Positions 45,487 through 54,505 of a stretch of 64,000 nt of DNA are shown one piece after another. This DNA is from Amycolatopsis solani. Its GTDB lineage: Bacteria; Actinomycetota; Actinomycetes; Mycobacteriales; Pseudonocardiaceae. The DNA is taken from NCBI RefSeq assembly GCF_033441515.1, contig NZ_JAWQJT010000001.1, forward strand, positions 2,356,001 through 2,420,000. Direction: 5' to 3'. The position numbers were made by a program, and so were the translations under genes. Numbering within the stretch: position 1 is the stretch's first letter; the number at the start of each line of letters is the position of its first letter. The notes beneath the pieces were generated by a model. That model made no database searches. It was not told the DNA's origin and saw only the letters and a list, made by a program, of their open reading frames with translations.

Positions 45487-45607
45487 GCGTCCGGGCGAAC
45501 GGTACAGTGCCCGATCGGGTGGCGTGCGCTCACGCACATGGCGCAGTGGACGAATCCGGAGAAATCGCTAAGCTCTTTCCGTCCGACAGACTGAGAAGGT
45601 GTTCTTC

Positions 45608-46426
45608 GTGACGCGATCACCGGAATGGGTACCGCCGGGAGTCGATATCTCGGTACCGAGTATGGCGCGCACCTACGACTTCATGCTGGGCGGCGGACAC
45701 CACTTCGCCGTCGATCGAGCGGTGGGTGAACAGATCGAACGCGCGATGCCCGGTTTGCGCGACGCAGCGCGCGTGAACCGCGCGTTCCTGGGGCGCGCGG
45801 TGCGGTTCATGACGGGACAGGGGATCCGGCAGTTCCTCGACATCGGCTCGGGGATCCCGACGGTGGCCAACGTGCACGAAGTCGCCCAGTCGCAGCACCC
45901 GGACTGCCGCGTGGTCTACGTCGACCGCGACCCGGTGGCGGTCGCGCACAGCGAATTGATGCTCGCCGGCAACGATCGTGCAGCGATAGTGCACGCCGAT
46001 ATGCGGGATCCGGAGAAGATTTTCGATGCACCACAGGTGCGCGCTTTACTTGATTTCGACAAACCCCTCGGTTTGCTGATGCTCTTGATGCTGCATTGGG
46101 TTCCCGACGAATCCGGCCCGCTCGAACTCGTCGGGCGGTACGGCGCGGCGCTCGCGCCCGGCAGTTTTCTCGCGATCACCCACGTCACCGGTGACCACCA
46201 GGACGAAAATCTCGAAGTGGCGACGGAGGCGATCAAGGAAAGCCGGAGCCCCGACCAAGTGAACCTGCGGACGCACGCCGAGGTGACCGAGCTCTTCGGC
46301 GGATTCGAAATCGTCGAACCGGGATTGGTCGGCTGCGGGGAATGGCGGCCGTCCGGCCCGGCGGACATCTCCGCCGCCGCCGCGATGAACATGCTGGTCT
46401 ACGCCGGCATCGGCCGCAAGAACTGA
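45608..46426 (+). CDS. DUF574-type SAM-dependent methyltransferase
   Basis: 272 residues. The family pattern is plain: PSMARTYDFMLGGGHHFAVDRAVGEQ, RAVRFMTGQGIRQFLDIGSGIPTVANVHEVAQ (SAM-binding GxG-like loop), VYVDRDPVAVAHS (the acidic residue that holds ribose) and LMLHWVPDE. These proteins are abundant in actinomycetes, usually of unknown substrate. GTG 45608 is eight bases after GAGAAGG; GTG 45599 would be too close. It is divergent from the P450 gene. Confidence 0.88.
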   Translation: MTRSPEWVPPGVDISVPSMARTYDFMLGGGHHFAVDRAVGEQIERAMPGLRDAARVNRAFLGRAVRFMTGQGIRQFLDIGSGIPTVANVHEVAQSQHPDCRVVYVDRDPVAVAHSELMLAGNDRAAIVHADMRDPEKIFDAPQVRALLDFDKPLGLLMLLMLHWVPDESGPLELVGRYGAALAPGSFLAITHVTGDHQDENLEVATEAIKESRSPDQVNLRTHAEVTELFGGFEIVEPGLVGCGEWRPSGPADISAAAAMNMLVYAGIGRKN

Positions 46427-46439
46427 TCGGACGCGCCGG

Positions 46440-48563
46440 ATGCCGATGCCCGACCTCCAACCGGACCAGCCCACAGTCCCCGACCCGGATCGCGGGCGGC
46501 ACCTGCTCGCCCGGAAGTGGGCCTACCTGCTCAGCGGCGTGACCGTCGTTTCGCTGGGCCGGGACGAACTCGACACCGAACTGCGCGGCGTGCTCGCCAC
46601 GTTGTGCGCCTGCCTGCGCGGCACGTCCGCGGACACCGCGCCCGCCGAACGGATCGGCGCGCGGCTGGTCGGGCTCGGCTACGTCGGCGAGCCCGGGCTG
46701 CGGTGCACGCTCGACGTCCTCGCGAAGGGCCTGCCCGCGCTGCCGGAACTCCAGGCGGTGGACCGCTTGGCCGAGCGCGTCGCGCTGACGCTGGGCGCGC
46801 TCTCGTGCGGGTTCCTGCGCGCGCACGAACGCAGCGTCCTCGACCAGCAGGAGATCATGCACCTCTCGCTGCTCAAGGCGGTGCGCGACGCCCAGTGGCA
46901 CCTCAAGGAAAGCGAGGCGCGCTTCGAAGAAGTCGTGACGTCGTCGGCGAGCGGCATCGCGCTGGTCTCCCTCGACGGCCGGATCGTGCGGGCGAACGCG
47001 GCACTGGCCGAGATGCTCGGGCACCAGCCCGGCGAGCTGACCGGGTCCGTGCTGTACGACGTCGTCCACTCCGGCACCGTCGGTGTCCTGCGCACGGCGA
47101 TGGAGGCGCTGCGCGAGGGCGGCCGGGAGCGGGTCCGGCAGTCGCAACGGCTGCTGCGCAAGGACGGCGACGTCGCCCGGATCTCGCTCACCGCGTCCCT
47201 GCTGCGCGACGCCGAGGACCGGCCGGGGTACTTCGTCGTCGTGGTCGAGGACGGCACCGAACTGGTTCTGCTGCAAGGGGAACTGAGCCGCCAGGCCCTG
47301 CACGACGTGCTCACCGGGCTGCCGAACCGGCAGTACTTCGGCACCCACCTGGAGACGGCGCTGCGACGCGCCGACCCGGTGTACGGCGTGACGTTGTTCC
47401 ACGTCGACCTCGACGCGTTCGGGATGGTCTGCAACAGCCTCGGCCGCCGGATCGGCGAGCAACTGCTGGTGCACTTCGCGCAGCGGCTGAAGGTGGTGAT
47501 GGCCGGGGAAAAGGCGATGATCGCGCGGTTCCACAGCGACGAGTTCGGCATCCTGGTCGAGAACACCGCGACGACGCCGGACATCGGCACCATCGTGCGC
47601 GCCATCAACGACGAGCTCGCCGAACCGTTCTTCGTCGACGGGCACGGGCTCGCGCTGTCGGCGAGCGCCGGCGTGGTGCACCGGCCGTCGAAGGGCATCG
47701 ACCCGGTGGAACTGCTGCGGGCGGCGGACCAGACGCTGCGGCGCGCCAAGGAACGGCGGCGCGGCCAGTGGAAGATGTTCGACCGGGAGGCCGACGCCGA
47801 CGACCGGCGGACGCAGGCGCTGGCCGTCGGCATGGCCGGGGCCTGGGAGCACGGCGAGATCAGCGTCCGGTACCGGCCGATGGCGCGGCTCGCCGACGGC
47901 GGGGTGGCCGGCGTCGAAGCCCGGCTGCACTGGGACCGGCCGGACGAGCGGGTGCCCGCGCACGAACAGTGCGCGGAGCTCGCCGAGTCGACCGGGCTGG
48001 TGCTGCCGCTCGGTGACTGGCTGCTGCGCGCGGCGGGCCGTCAGGGCGAGTGGTGGCGGCAGCGCGCGGGGTTCGGCCTCCCGATGGTCGCCGGCCTGAC
48101 CGGGCACCAGGTGTCGGACGACGCGCTGGGCACGCGCGTCACGCGGCTGCTGGCCGACACCGGCCTGCCGCCGGACCAGCTGATGCTCGGCGTGCCGGTC
48201 GGCGCGCTGCCGGTGTCCGGGGTGATCGAGAACGTCACCGCGCTGGCCGACCTCGGCGTCCACGTGATGCTCGACGAGTTCGGGCTGGGGCCCGACGACC
48301 TGCGGGCGGTCCAGGACCTGCCGGTCGACATCGTGCGCGTCGACCGGCGGCTCGCCGAATGGCAGTCGTGGTCGGACTCGACGTTCCTCGGCGCGCTCGT
48401 GCCGCTGGTCCGGCAGGTCGGCGCCACCCTCGTCGTCGACGGCATCCACACCGAGGACCAGGCGAGCTGGTGGCGCACGGCGGGCGCCGAGCTGGGCACG
48501 GGCGACTACTTCGGGGTCGCCGAACCGGCCGCCGAGCTCGCCGGGCAGTTCGCCGGCACCTGA
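46440..48563 (+). CDS. PAS-GGDEF-EAL protein with degenerate catalytic motifs
   Basis: 707 residues. An N-terminal helical region (~1-150) is followed by a PAS domain (~155-275, FEEVVTSSASGIALVSLDGRIVRANAALAEMLG), a GGDEF domain (~285-440, LTGLPNRQYF, then RFHSDEFGIL) and an EAL domain (~460-700). The active-site GGDEF reads HSDEF and the EAL signature reads EARLHW, with other metal ligands also changed, so neither cyclic-di-GMP synthesis nor hydrolysis is expected. It may bind the nucleotide or act by protein contact. It starts 13 bases after the methyltransferase stop and its end overlaps the DMT gene by 58 bases. Confidence 0.87.
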   Translation: MPMPDLQPDQPTVPDPDRGRHLLARKWAYLLSGVTVVSLGRDELDTELRGVLATLCACLRGTSADTAPAERIGARLVGLGYVGEPGLRCTLDVLAKGLPALPELQAVDRLAERVALTLGALSCGFLRAHERSVLDQQEIMHLSLLKAVRDAQWHLKESEARFEEVVTSSASGIALVSLDGRIVRANAALAEMLGHQPGELTGSVLYDVVHSGTVGVLRTAMEALREGGRERVRQSQRLLRKDGDVARISLTASLLRDAEDRPGYFVVVVEDGTELVLLQGELSRQALHDVLTGLPNRQYFGTHLETALRRADPVYGVTLFHVDLDAFGMVCNSLGRRIGEQLLVHFAQRLKVVMAGEKAMIARFHSDEFGILVENTATTPDIGTIVRAINDELAEPFFVDGHGLALSASAGVVHRPSKGIDPVELLRAADQTLRRAKERRRGQWKMFDREADADDRRTQALAVGMAGAWEHGEISVRYRPMARLADGGVAGVEARLHWDRPDERVPAHEQCAELAESTGLVLPLGDWLLRAAGRQGEWWRQRAGFGLPMVAGLTGHQVSDDALGTRVTRLLADTGLPPDQLMLGVPVGALPVSGVIENVTALADLGVHVMLDEFGLGPDDLRAVQDLPVDIVRVDRRLAEWQSWSDSTFLGALVPLVRQVGATLVVDGIHTEDQASWWRTAGAELGTGDYFGVAEPAAELAGQFAGT

Positions 48564-49423
48564 GGCTTCAGCCGGGTGAGGGCGACGGCGAACAGGACGA
48601 TCACCATGCCGCCGACCACCCGTGCTGACAGCGGCTCGCCGAGGAAGAGGGTGCCGAGGGCGACCGACACCACCGGGAGCAGGTAGCCGACCGTGGCCGC
48701 GGCGGTGGGGCCTTCGTCGGCGATCACGCGGTAGTTGAGGTAGAACGTGATGCCGGTGCCGAAGACGCCGAGGATCGTCACCGCGACGAGCGCCGTGAGG
48801 TTCACGTGCGGCGCGGTCCCGGCGACCGGCAGGGCGAGCGCCGTCAACGCGGTGGCGGTCGTCAGCTGGGCGGCCGACAGCGCGAGCGGGGCGCCGTTCG
48901 GTGGCAGTTTCCTTGCCATGTAAGCGAACGCGATCGCGTAGCTGAGGCCGGCCGCCAGCAGTGCGAGGGCGCCGGTGCTCAGCAGGCCCTCCTGTTCCCA
49001 CGGCGCGAAGATCACCACGATGCCGGCGAACCCGAGCGCCAGCCCGAGCAGGCGCGCCGGGTTGAGCCGTCGTTCCGTGCCGAGCGCGACGCCGATCAGC
49101 AGCGACCACAACGGGGTCGTGGCGTTCATGACCCCGGCGACGCCGGAGTCCACCGTGCGCTCGCCGATGCCGAACAGCGCGAACGGCAGCGCGTTGCAGA
49201 AGAACGCGGCGACGACCAGCCGCCCCCACGTGCCGCGGTCACGCGGAAGCCGCTGGCGGGCCGCGAAGGCCAGCACCAGCAACGTCAGCGCGCCGAGCGC
49301 GCAGCGGACCAGCGTGAGGTGGACGGGGCTCAGCCCGGTCAACGCCAGCTTGATCCAGAGGAACCCCGAGCCCCACAGCAGAGCCAGTACCGCGATGCGC
49401 ACCCAACCAGTCACGGGCTCCAC
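48506..49423 (-). CDS. EamA/DMT-family transporter
   Basis: 305 residues with ten hydrophobic helices in two EamA repeats (VLALLWGSGFLWIKLAL at the start; LSYAIAFAYMARKL and GEPLSARVVGGMVIVLFAVAL in the second half). Members export metabolites or amino acids; the substrate here is unknown. GTG 49423 starts the conserved N-terminus. The C-terminal tail overlaps the GGDEF-EAL gene in antisense. The opposite side faces the A/T-richer island. Confidence 0.9.
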   Translation of the reverse strand: MEPVTGWVRIAVLALLWGSGFLWIKLALTGLSPVHLTLVRCALGALTLLVLAFAARQRLPRDRGTWGRLVVAAFFCNALPFALFGIGERTVDSGVAGVMNATTPLWSLLIGVALGTERRLNPARLLGLALGFAGIVVIFAPWEQEGLLSTGALALLAAGLSYAIAFAYMARKLPPNGAPLALSAAQLTTATALTALALPVAGTAPHVNLTALVAVTILGVFGTGITFYLNYRVIADEGPTAAATVGYLLPVVSVALGTLFLGEPLSARVVGGMVIVLFAVALTRLKPQVPANCPASSAAGSATPK

Positions 49424-49482
49424 GGTGCCGAAGCGGACCCGTCAGGACAAGTGAAAAGTCCTGCACGGATCTTTAAGGCTTG

Positions 49483-49496
49483 CTACACAAAAGTAG
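49483..49496. promoter_or_regulatory. CTAC-N6-GTAG inverted repeat upstream of the DMT gene
   Basis: CTAC (49483-49486) and GTAG (49493-49496) flank ACAAAA in the short gap between the DMT gene and the island gene. The form resembles operators of HxlR-type regulators, which often sit divergently beside DMT transporters; no such gene is present here now. Low confidence. Confidence 0.25.
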
Positions 49497-49509
49497 GCTG
49501 CTTGCGCGT

Positions 49510-51204
49510 TCAGATGGGTGATTTCAAGCTGGCTTGCTGAACGTACGCGCCGGCCAAAACCAGGGTTGCTACCTCGTCTTCGGCGTCTGTCTCGCTGTAC
49601 TCAGCCACTCGATCGCGTAACTCCGGCCCGCCCCACTTGAAAGCTAGAGTCAAGGCTTGGTCCTCGAACTCTGGCTCATCGGCCAGCAAGTCCGTTGTCA
49701 GTGCTCCGAGATCGTAGGCAAGTTCTCGGATGCCGATCAGTCCGTAGTCTTCGCCCAGCGGATCGTCGGCCACCAGGTCGACCAGTTCTGCGGCGAACGC
49801 CTCGTCCGCCAGGGCCTGCTTCATGACCATGATGCCGTCATACCGTCGCAGCTTCCGAAGCTCCTCTTCGGCGTCAGGAGGGTCTTCGTCGGGATGGGCA
49901 CGAATGTAACGCTCGATCGCGGCATGCCAATCTCGCTCCCCGGCGCGGTCTCTGAAGGTGCCGTCGAGTCGTGGCAGCGGGGCGTTCTCGTCAAGCCAGG
50001 CTTTCTTCCACGCCGGGTGAAGGCCGATCAAATCGAACATCTTCACCCAATCGTCGACGTTGTCTTCGTGTCCGGGGGGTTCGATGGTGTCCGCTCCTGT
50101 CGGAGCCTTATTGCGCAGAACGCTCGCCACGATCGCCGAGCCACCTGGAGACAAGCGGTACGTCCGGCTCGAGCGAGTGTTCACGTGGTCGTGGCCACCC
50201 AGCTCAAAAGCCAGAGGTACGAAATCCGTTCCGGGAGCGCTGTGCCACCGCCGGTCTTCTCGATCGACCTGATGGGTGAACTCCGGGACGACGAAGAGGT
50301 GACTCAGAGCGGTGATGAGAGGCAAATCCTGTGCGGCGCACGCATTGATCGCATCAATGACGATGATCAGGCTTGATTCGTCGGGTAATCCGAGCGCCCA
50401 CGCGTGAGCTCGTTCGGGGATTTCGTCCAACGGTACATCGTTCGAATCCGTGAGAGAGATGTACAGTGCGATCAACAAGAAGGTGCTGTCGGTGTCTGCT
50501 GGTGCGATTATTCGCGATAGCAAAAACAGGCCGTTGCGCAGCAGTTCGGCGCAAGAGCCGTCCTGCGGGAAGCTGGGCTCCAGATTAGCGGCGAACCGCT
50601 CGGCCTGGAGGAGGGACTCGCTGGTTGCCGGTGGTAAGGGCATGTCCGTCCTGAGACCCCGTAGAAACCTGGCGCTCGCCAGAAGGGTGCCGGGGTGTAC
50701 GGCTTTCGGAAGTCTTTTGTGAGCCAGCCCGGCGTTCTCGATCCGTGCGTTGAGGTCGAAGAGGACTTGTGGGTTGTCAACAGGGAGATCGAGTTCACTG
50801 CTGAGATCGACCGCCTCGGACACAAACTTGCCGACAGACGGCCAGTGTGGCGTCTTACGTAGCTCGCGGAGCCACGCTGTCCGAGCGTTGCCGAATTCTT
50901 TGCTGTCAGCGAACTCCTTTGGATAAACTATACCCAGGAGGATCAAGTCGAGGGGATCCAGGCTGTCGTACCACTCCGGGTATTCCCCTTCTTCGACGGC
51001 TTTGTGGACAATTGTGTATCCCCACGCATAGGCTGATGCCAAGCTTTGCTTGGAGCCGCGGTTCTCGCTGAGTAGCCGTAGTAAGGCCGCGGCTTCGCTT
51101 TCGGAGATCACCCGTGGATGCGAATCTGCCTCCGGCACGCGCGAGGAAGACTCGGAGTTGCTGTTGGCGCGGCGTTTTTGCCGTGCATGGCTTGCCTTGC
51201 CCAC
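49510..51204 (-). CDS. Unrecognised 564-residue protein of the island
   Basis: No family recognised. The N-terminus is basic and Ser-rich (about 30 residues); the rest looks helical and acidic, without signal peptide or membrane helix. A segment with TYRLSPGGSAIVASVLRN may be a winged-helix-like element near residue 355, and the last ~120 residues are strongly acidic (DAEEELRKLRRYDGIMV onward). GTG 51204 is chosen because AGGAGG lies ten bases upstream and a -10-like box sits about 55 bases upstream. An ATG at 51309 would overlap the divergent gene's start. Base composition is less G/C-rich than in flanking genes, as in its divergent partner, suggesting transfer. Confidence 0.65.
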   Translation of the reverse strand: MGKASHARQKRRANSNSESSSRVPEADSHPRVISESEAAALLRLLSENRGSKQSLASAYAWGYTIVHKAVEEGEYPEWYDSLDPLDLILLGIVYPKEFADSKEFGNARTAWLRELRKTPHWPSVGKFVSEAVDLSSELDLPVDNPQVLFDLNARIENAGLAHKRLPKAVHPGTLLASARFLRGLRTDMPLPPATSESLLQAERFAANLEPSFPQDGSCAELLRNGLFLLSRIIAPADTDSTFLLIALYISLTDSNDVPLDEIPERAHAWALGLPDESSLIIVIDAINACAAQDLPLITALSHLFVVPEFTHQVDREDRRWHSAPGTDFVPLAFELGGHDHVNTRSSRTYRLSPGGSAIVASVLRNKAPTGADTIEPPGHEDNVDDWVKMFDLIGLHPAWKKAWLDENAPLPRLDGTFRDRAGERDWHAAIERYIRAHPDEDPPDAEEELRKLRRYDGIMVMKQALADEAFAAELVDLVADDPLGEDYGLIGIRELAYDLGALTTDLLADEPEFEDQALTLAFKWGGPELRDRVAEYSETDAEDEVATLVLAGAYVQQASLKSPI

Positions 51205-51255
51205 CGGGACGGTGCCTCCTGCCGGATCCGAGTGTGTCGGTTCGCCTCTCTGAAC

Positions 51256-51264
51256 GCTATAGTA
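51256..51264. promoter_or_regulatory. Shared bidirectional -10 region of the island pair
   Basis: TATAGT (51258-51263) reads as a -10 box for the plus-strand ATPase gene, and TACTAT (51264-51259) as a -10 box for the minus-strand gene, around the palindrome CTATAG. Both place transcription starts a few tens of bases before the chosen start codons. The -35 regions are weak. If right, the two genes cannot fire independently. Confidence 0.4.
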
Positions 51265-51298
51265 GCTCGCGTGTCCTCGTTCGGATCCGCGCTCCGGG

Positions 51299-53704
51299 AT
51301 GTCGGTCATGGTTGAAGCGAAAGATGGCGGTGGGCAGCGTGGGTCTTCTCGGAACGAAGTCGCCGACGGTGTGTTCCACGGTCCTGTCGTGCAGATCGGG
51401 AATTTGTTCGGCCCAGCTCATGTGGGAAGTCAGCGGACCACGCCGTTGCCGTTGCAGGATTCGCAATATTGGCCGGTCGCAGCAGCCTGGGATCCTGTAG
51501 CCGCTGGCGTACACCGGGCGCGGCCGCAGGCCGACGACCAAGGCGTACCACCCTACGTCGAACGTGACATCGACACCGAGCTAAGGCGTCGGCTAGATGC
51601 TGTGGCAGAAGCCGGTGGCCTGGTTCTCCTGCTCGGTCACTCCGCGGCAGGTAAGACGCGAGCGGCTTTCGAAGCGATGCGTGCGGTCATGCCGAACCGC
51701 CGGGTTGCGACTCCGTCGCAGGGTAGTGAACTGCAGGGGGTACTGGCGACGATTATAGAGTCGCCGGAGCAGTGCGTCGTCTGGCTCGATAATCTGGAGC
51801 TGTTCCTCGGCCCAGGTGCTTTGGACGTGGCCATGCTGGCTGCATTCCAAAAGCGGAATGTTCCACTTCTGGCGACCATGCGGATGCGTGAGTACAAGAC
51901 GTTCCATCCGATGTTTCAGGATGTGCTACCCACCGACGCTGACTCTGTTCCCCTTCAGGAGGCTCAGATAGGTGCTCGAGTGCTCGCGTCTGCTGATCCG
52001 TTGGAGGTCCAGCGGATCTGGAGCGACGACGAGATTGCGCGAGCAGCTCGATTTGACGACGACCGGATTTCCGCCGCTGTCGAGCACAGCCGCCACCACG
52101 GGGTCGCCGAGTACCTGGCAGCCGGCCCGGCGATCTGGTCCGCTTGGCGAATGGCAATGGATGTCGACGGTCAACCTCGCGCGGCGGCTCTCATCGCAGC
52201 GGCTGTTGACTTGGCGCGGGCAGGCTTGGCGGGCCCCTACGACGAAGAACTTATCGTCGAACTGCACGAGCACTACCTTGAACGACAGGGGGGTCTTCTT
52301 TTGCGGCCCGAGTCTCTCGTCGAGGCGTGGGCTTGGGCAAGTCAGCAATTTCACGGCGTGACCAGCCCGCTGTTCGAAGTCGCCGGTGGCCAGTGGAGTG
52401 TTTTCGACTACCTGGTAGACCGGCTCGAGCGGATGAGTGCGTCGCAGCCGGTCCTGGACGCGACGTGGCTTGCCGCCAAGAAAAATTCTTCTGGTAAGGA
52501 CCTCTTGGACATCGCACTCAGGGCAGCCGACGCGGGAACTGGTGTCTCGACCGAGGTCGCCGAGTCTATCTGGCGATGGATGCTCGACGCTGATGTTGAA
52601 ACCTCGATGGCGTGCTACAACCTGGGAGTTCTCTGCAACGAGAACGGCCGGATGGAGGAGTCGATCGCTTACTTCTCGCAAGCCGCGAAGGCAGGTGAGC
52701 CAAGAGCGGCATTCAACCTCGCGGTGATTTACGACAGGGAGGGGAAGTCGAAGAAGTCCCGGAAGTGGCGGATGCGTGCCGCTGACGCGAACTACCCGCC
52801 CGCGTTCTTCCTTGTGGGGTTCGACCTCGAAGAGCAGGGAAAGCTGGACGAAGCCGAGCAGTGGTACCGGCGTGGCGCAGAATTGAACGAGCACCGGTCG
52901 GCCACTAACCTGGGCAAACTACTGAGCGAGACCGGACGCGCACAAGAAGCACTTCCGTGGTTTCACAAAGCCGAAGAGGACGGCGATCCTTTTGCGACTT
53001 ACAACATCGGGTTGTTCCACCATGGAGCCGGTCGGCGCGAACAAGCGGAGGAGTGGTACGGCAAGGCGTCTGCTCGTGGGTCGGCTGAAGCAGCACTCAA
53101 CCTGGGAACGCTGCGGCTGGAAGCGGAGGACTACGCCGGCGCGAGAAAATGGTATGAGCGGGCGTTCGAATTGGGACTTTTCTCCGCGGCGGGTAATTTG
53201 GGTAAGCTACTTGACAAATCGAACGATGCGGACGGGGCTGAATCGTGGTTCAGGCGCGGAGCAGAAGTGGGAGACCGGTCCTCGGCCTACGCACTTGGTG
53301 CCATCCTCTATAAGGGTGGACGGCTGGAAGAAGCGCTGGACCTGCTCGGACCCTTAGTGTCCGCAGACGACAACGTGGGTCAGGCGGCTCTCGCTGAAAT
53401 CCTGGACGAACTCGGGCGCACCGAGGAGGCGATCCCCTACTGGCAGACGGCTGCCGAAGCCGGCAATGTGTCGGCAGCGTTCAATCTAGGGGTGATCTTC
53501 GCCAAACGGCGTGATCTGCAGCAAGCGAAACGCTGGTACCAGACGGCGGCCGAAGCCGGCGACGCAGAAGCTGCGATCAATCTGGCTGACGTTCTTTTTA
53601 CCCAAGGGCGGCTCGCGTCCGCCTCCTGGTGGATCGACAAAGCGCGATCCATCCGCGCTGGACTGGCCGCAGGGGTGGCGGAGCCGGAAGCTGTCGGCAC
53701 TTGA
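51299..53704 (+). CDS. P-loop ATPase with Sel1/TPR repeat tail
   Basis: 801 residues. The N-terminus has the phrase GVFHGPVVQIGNLFG seen at the head of many actinobacterial STAND-like proteins, then PPYVERDIDTELRRRL. An ATPase domain follows, with Walker A GHSAAGKT (~114) and Walker B CVVWLDNLE (~157). After a helical region, about nine Sel1/TPR-type repeats (residues ~430-780; for example YNLGVLCNENGRMEESIAYF and AALNLGTLRLEAEDYAGARKWY) form the C-terminal half. No catalytic effector domain was recognised. It is divergent from the unknown gene with a shared promoter region. ATG 51299 or 51308 is the start; neither has a clear ribosome site. Confidence 0.8.
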   Translation: MSVMVEAKDGGGQRGSSRNEVADGVFHGPVVQIGNLFGPAHVGSQRTTPLPLQDSQYWPVAAAWDPVAAGVHRARPQADDQGVPPYVERDIDTELRRRLDAVAEAGGLVLLLGHSAAGKTRAAFEAMRAVMPNRRVATPSQGSELQGVLATIIESPEQCVVWLDNLELFLGPGALDVAMLAAFQKRNVPLLATMRMREYKTFHPMFQDVLPTDADSVPLQEAQIGARVLASADPLEVQRIWSDDEIARAARFDDDRISAAVEHSRHHGVAEYLAAGPAIWSAWRMAMDVDGQPRAAALIAAAVDLARAGLAGPYDEELIVELHEHYLERQGGLLLRPESLVEAWAWASQQFHGVTSPLFEVAGGQWSVFDYLVDRLERMSASQPVLDATWLAAKKNSSGKDLLDIALRAADAGTGVSTEVAESIWRWMLDADVETSMACYNLGVLCNENGRMEESIAYFSQAAKAGEPRAAFNLAVIYDREGKSKKSRKWRMRAADANYPPAFFLVGFDLEEQGKLDEAEQWYRRGAELNEHRSATNLGKLLSETGRAQEALPWFHKAEEDGDPFATYNIGLFHHGAGRREQAEEWYGKASARGSAEAALNLGTLRLEAEDYAGARKWYERAFELGLFSAAGNLGKLLDKSNDADGAESWFRRGAEVGDRSSAYALGAILYKGGRLEEALDLLGPLVSADDNVGQAALAEILDELGRTEEAIPYWQTAAEAGNVSAAFNLGVIFAKRRDLQQAKRWYQTAAEAGDAEAAINLADVLFTQGRLASASWWIDKARSIRAGLAAGVAEPEAVGT

Positions 53705-53714
53705 TCGAATCGAC

Positions 53715-54452
53715 TTACATCGGGTGCTCCAGCCACACGTTCGGCTCGACGTACGTCGCCGTGTCGTGGGCCGTCGACGCGTGGACCGGGGCGATGCCGC
53801 CGGGGATGAAGTTCTCGCCGTCCTGGAGCTTCACGCCCGTCCAGTCGCGCCAGTCGGCCAGGGAGCCGGCCAGGGTCACCGCGAACGGGCACACTTTCAC
53901 CACGCGGGCGCCCAGGCGTTCGTGGGTGCGCAGCCAGCGGTCGGCGAGCAGGCCGTCCGGGCGGCGGCGGGCGGCGTACTCCGCCATCGGGACCGCCGGT
54001 TCGGCCTCCTTGCCGATCGGGCGCACCGACACGATCAGCTTGCGCAGCCCCGTTTCCGCGGCCCGGGCCTTCAACGTTTTCAGCATCGGCGCCGACAGGC
54101 CGGTGCCCCGCAGGTGCGGCGCGATCACGACTTCCAGCGCGCACAACGCGTTCGGCTCGCGGCCGTCCATCACGTCCTGCGCCGCCCACTCGATGGCCTG
54201 GTCCCAGCCGTGGTCCGGCAGCTCGGTGCGGTCCGGCGCCGGGTAGGCGAGCGGGACCGACAGGGCGCGGGCCATCGGCGTGCCGTCGTCGTCCAGCGCG
54301 ATCAGGAAGTACCGCGCCCAGTGGCGCAGGAACCGCTCGCCGGTGATCATCCGGCCGCTGGCACCCTGGTAGATGAACTGGCCGCCGACGTCGCCGAGCG
54401 CCAAGGCGGCGTCGAGCAGGTCGGGGCGTTCGGCAAGATCGACGACGCGCAT
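53715..54452 (-). CDS. GNAT-like N-acetyltransferase
   Basis: 245 residues. ALCALEVVIAPHLRGTGLSAPMLKTLKARA is a GNAT motif A with RGTGLS as the acetyl-CoA loop; the following GLRKLIVSVRP and the ERLGARVVKVCPFAVTLAG tail fit the fold. The substrate is unknown. Its 3' end lies 10 bases from the end of the ATPase gene (converging), marking the right edge of the island where high G/C returns. Confidence 0.75.
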   Translation of the reverse strand: MRVVDLAERPDLLDAALALGDVGGQFIYQGASGRMITGERFLRHWARYFLIALDDDGTPMARALSVPLAYPAPDRTELPDHGWDQAIEWAAQDVMDGREPNALCALEVVIAPHLRGTGLSAPMLKTLKARAAETGLRKLIVSVRPIGKEAEPAVPMAEYAARRRPDGLLADRWLRTHERLGARVVKVCPFAVTLAGSLADWRDWTGVKLQDGENFIPGGIAPVHASTAHDTATYVEPNVWLEHPM

Positions 54453-54505
54453 GCGCCCAGTGAAACGGAAAGATCACCGCCGGGCTAGCGGCATCCGGGC
54501 GAGAG

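Noticed and set aside
44128..46426. Including the P450 and methyltransferase in the NRPS locus
   Set aside because: A strong bidirectional hairpin at 43087 and a change of direction separate them, and no shared start element or function links them; possible but unsupported.
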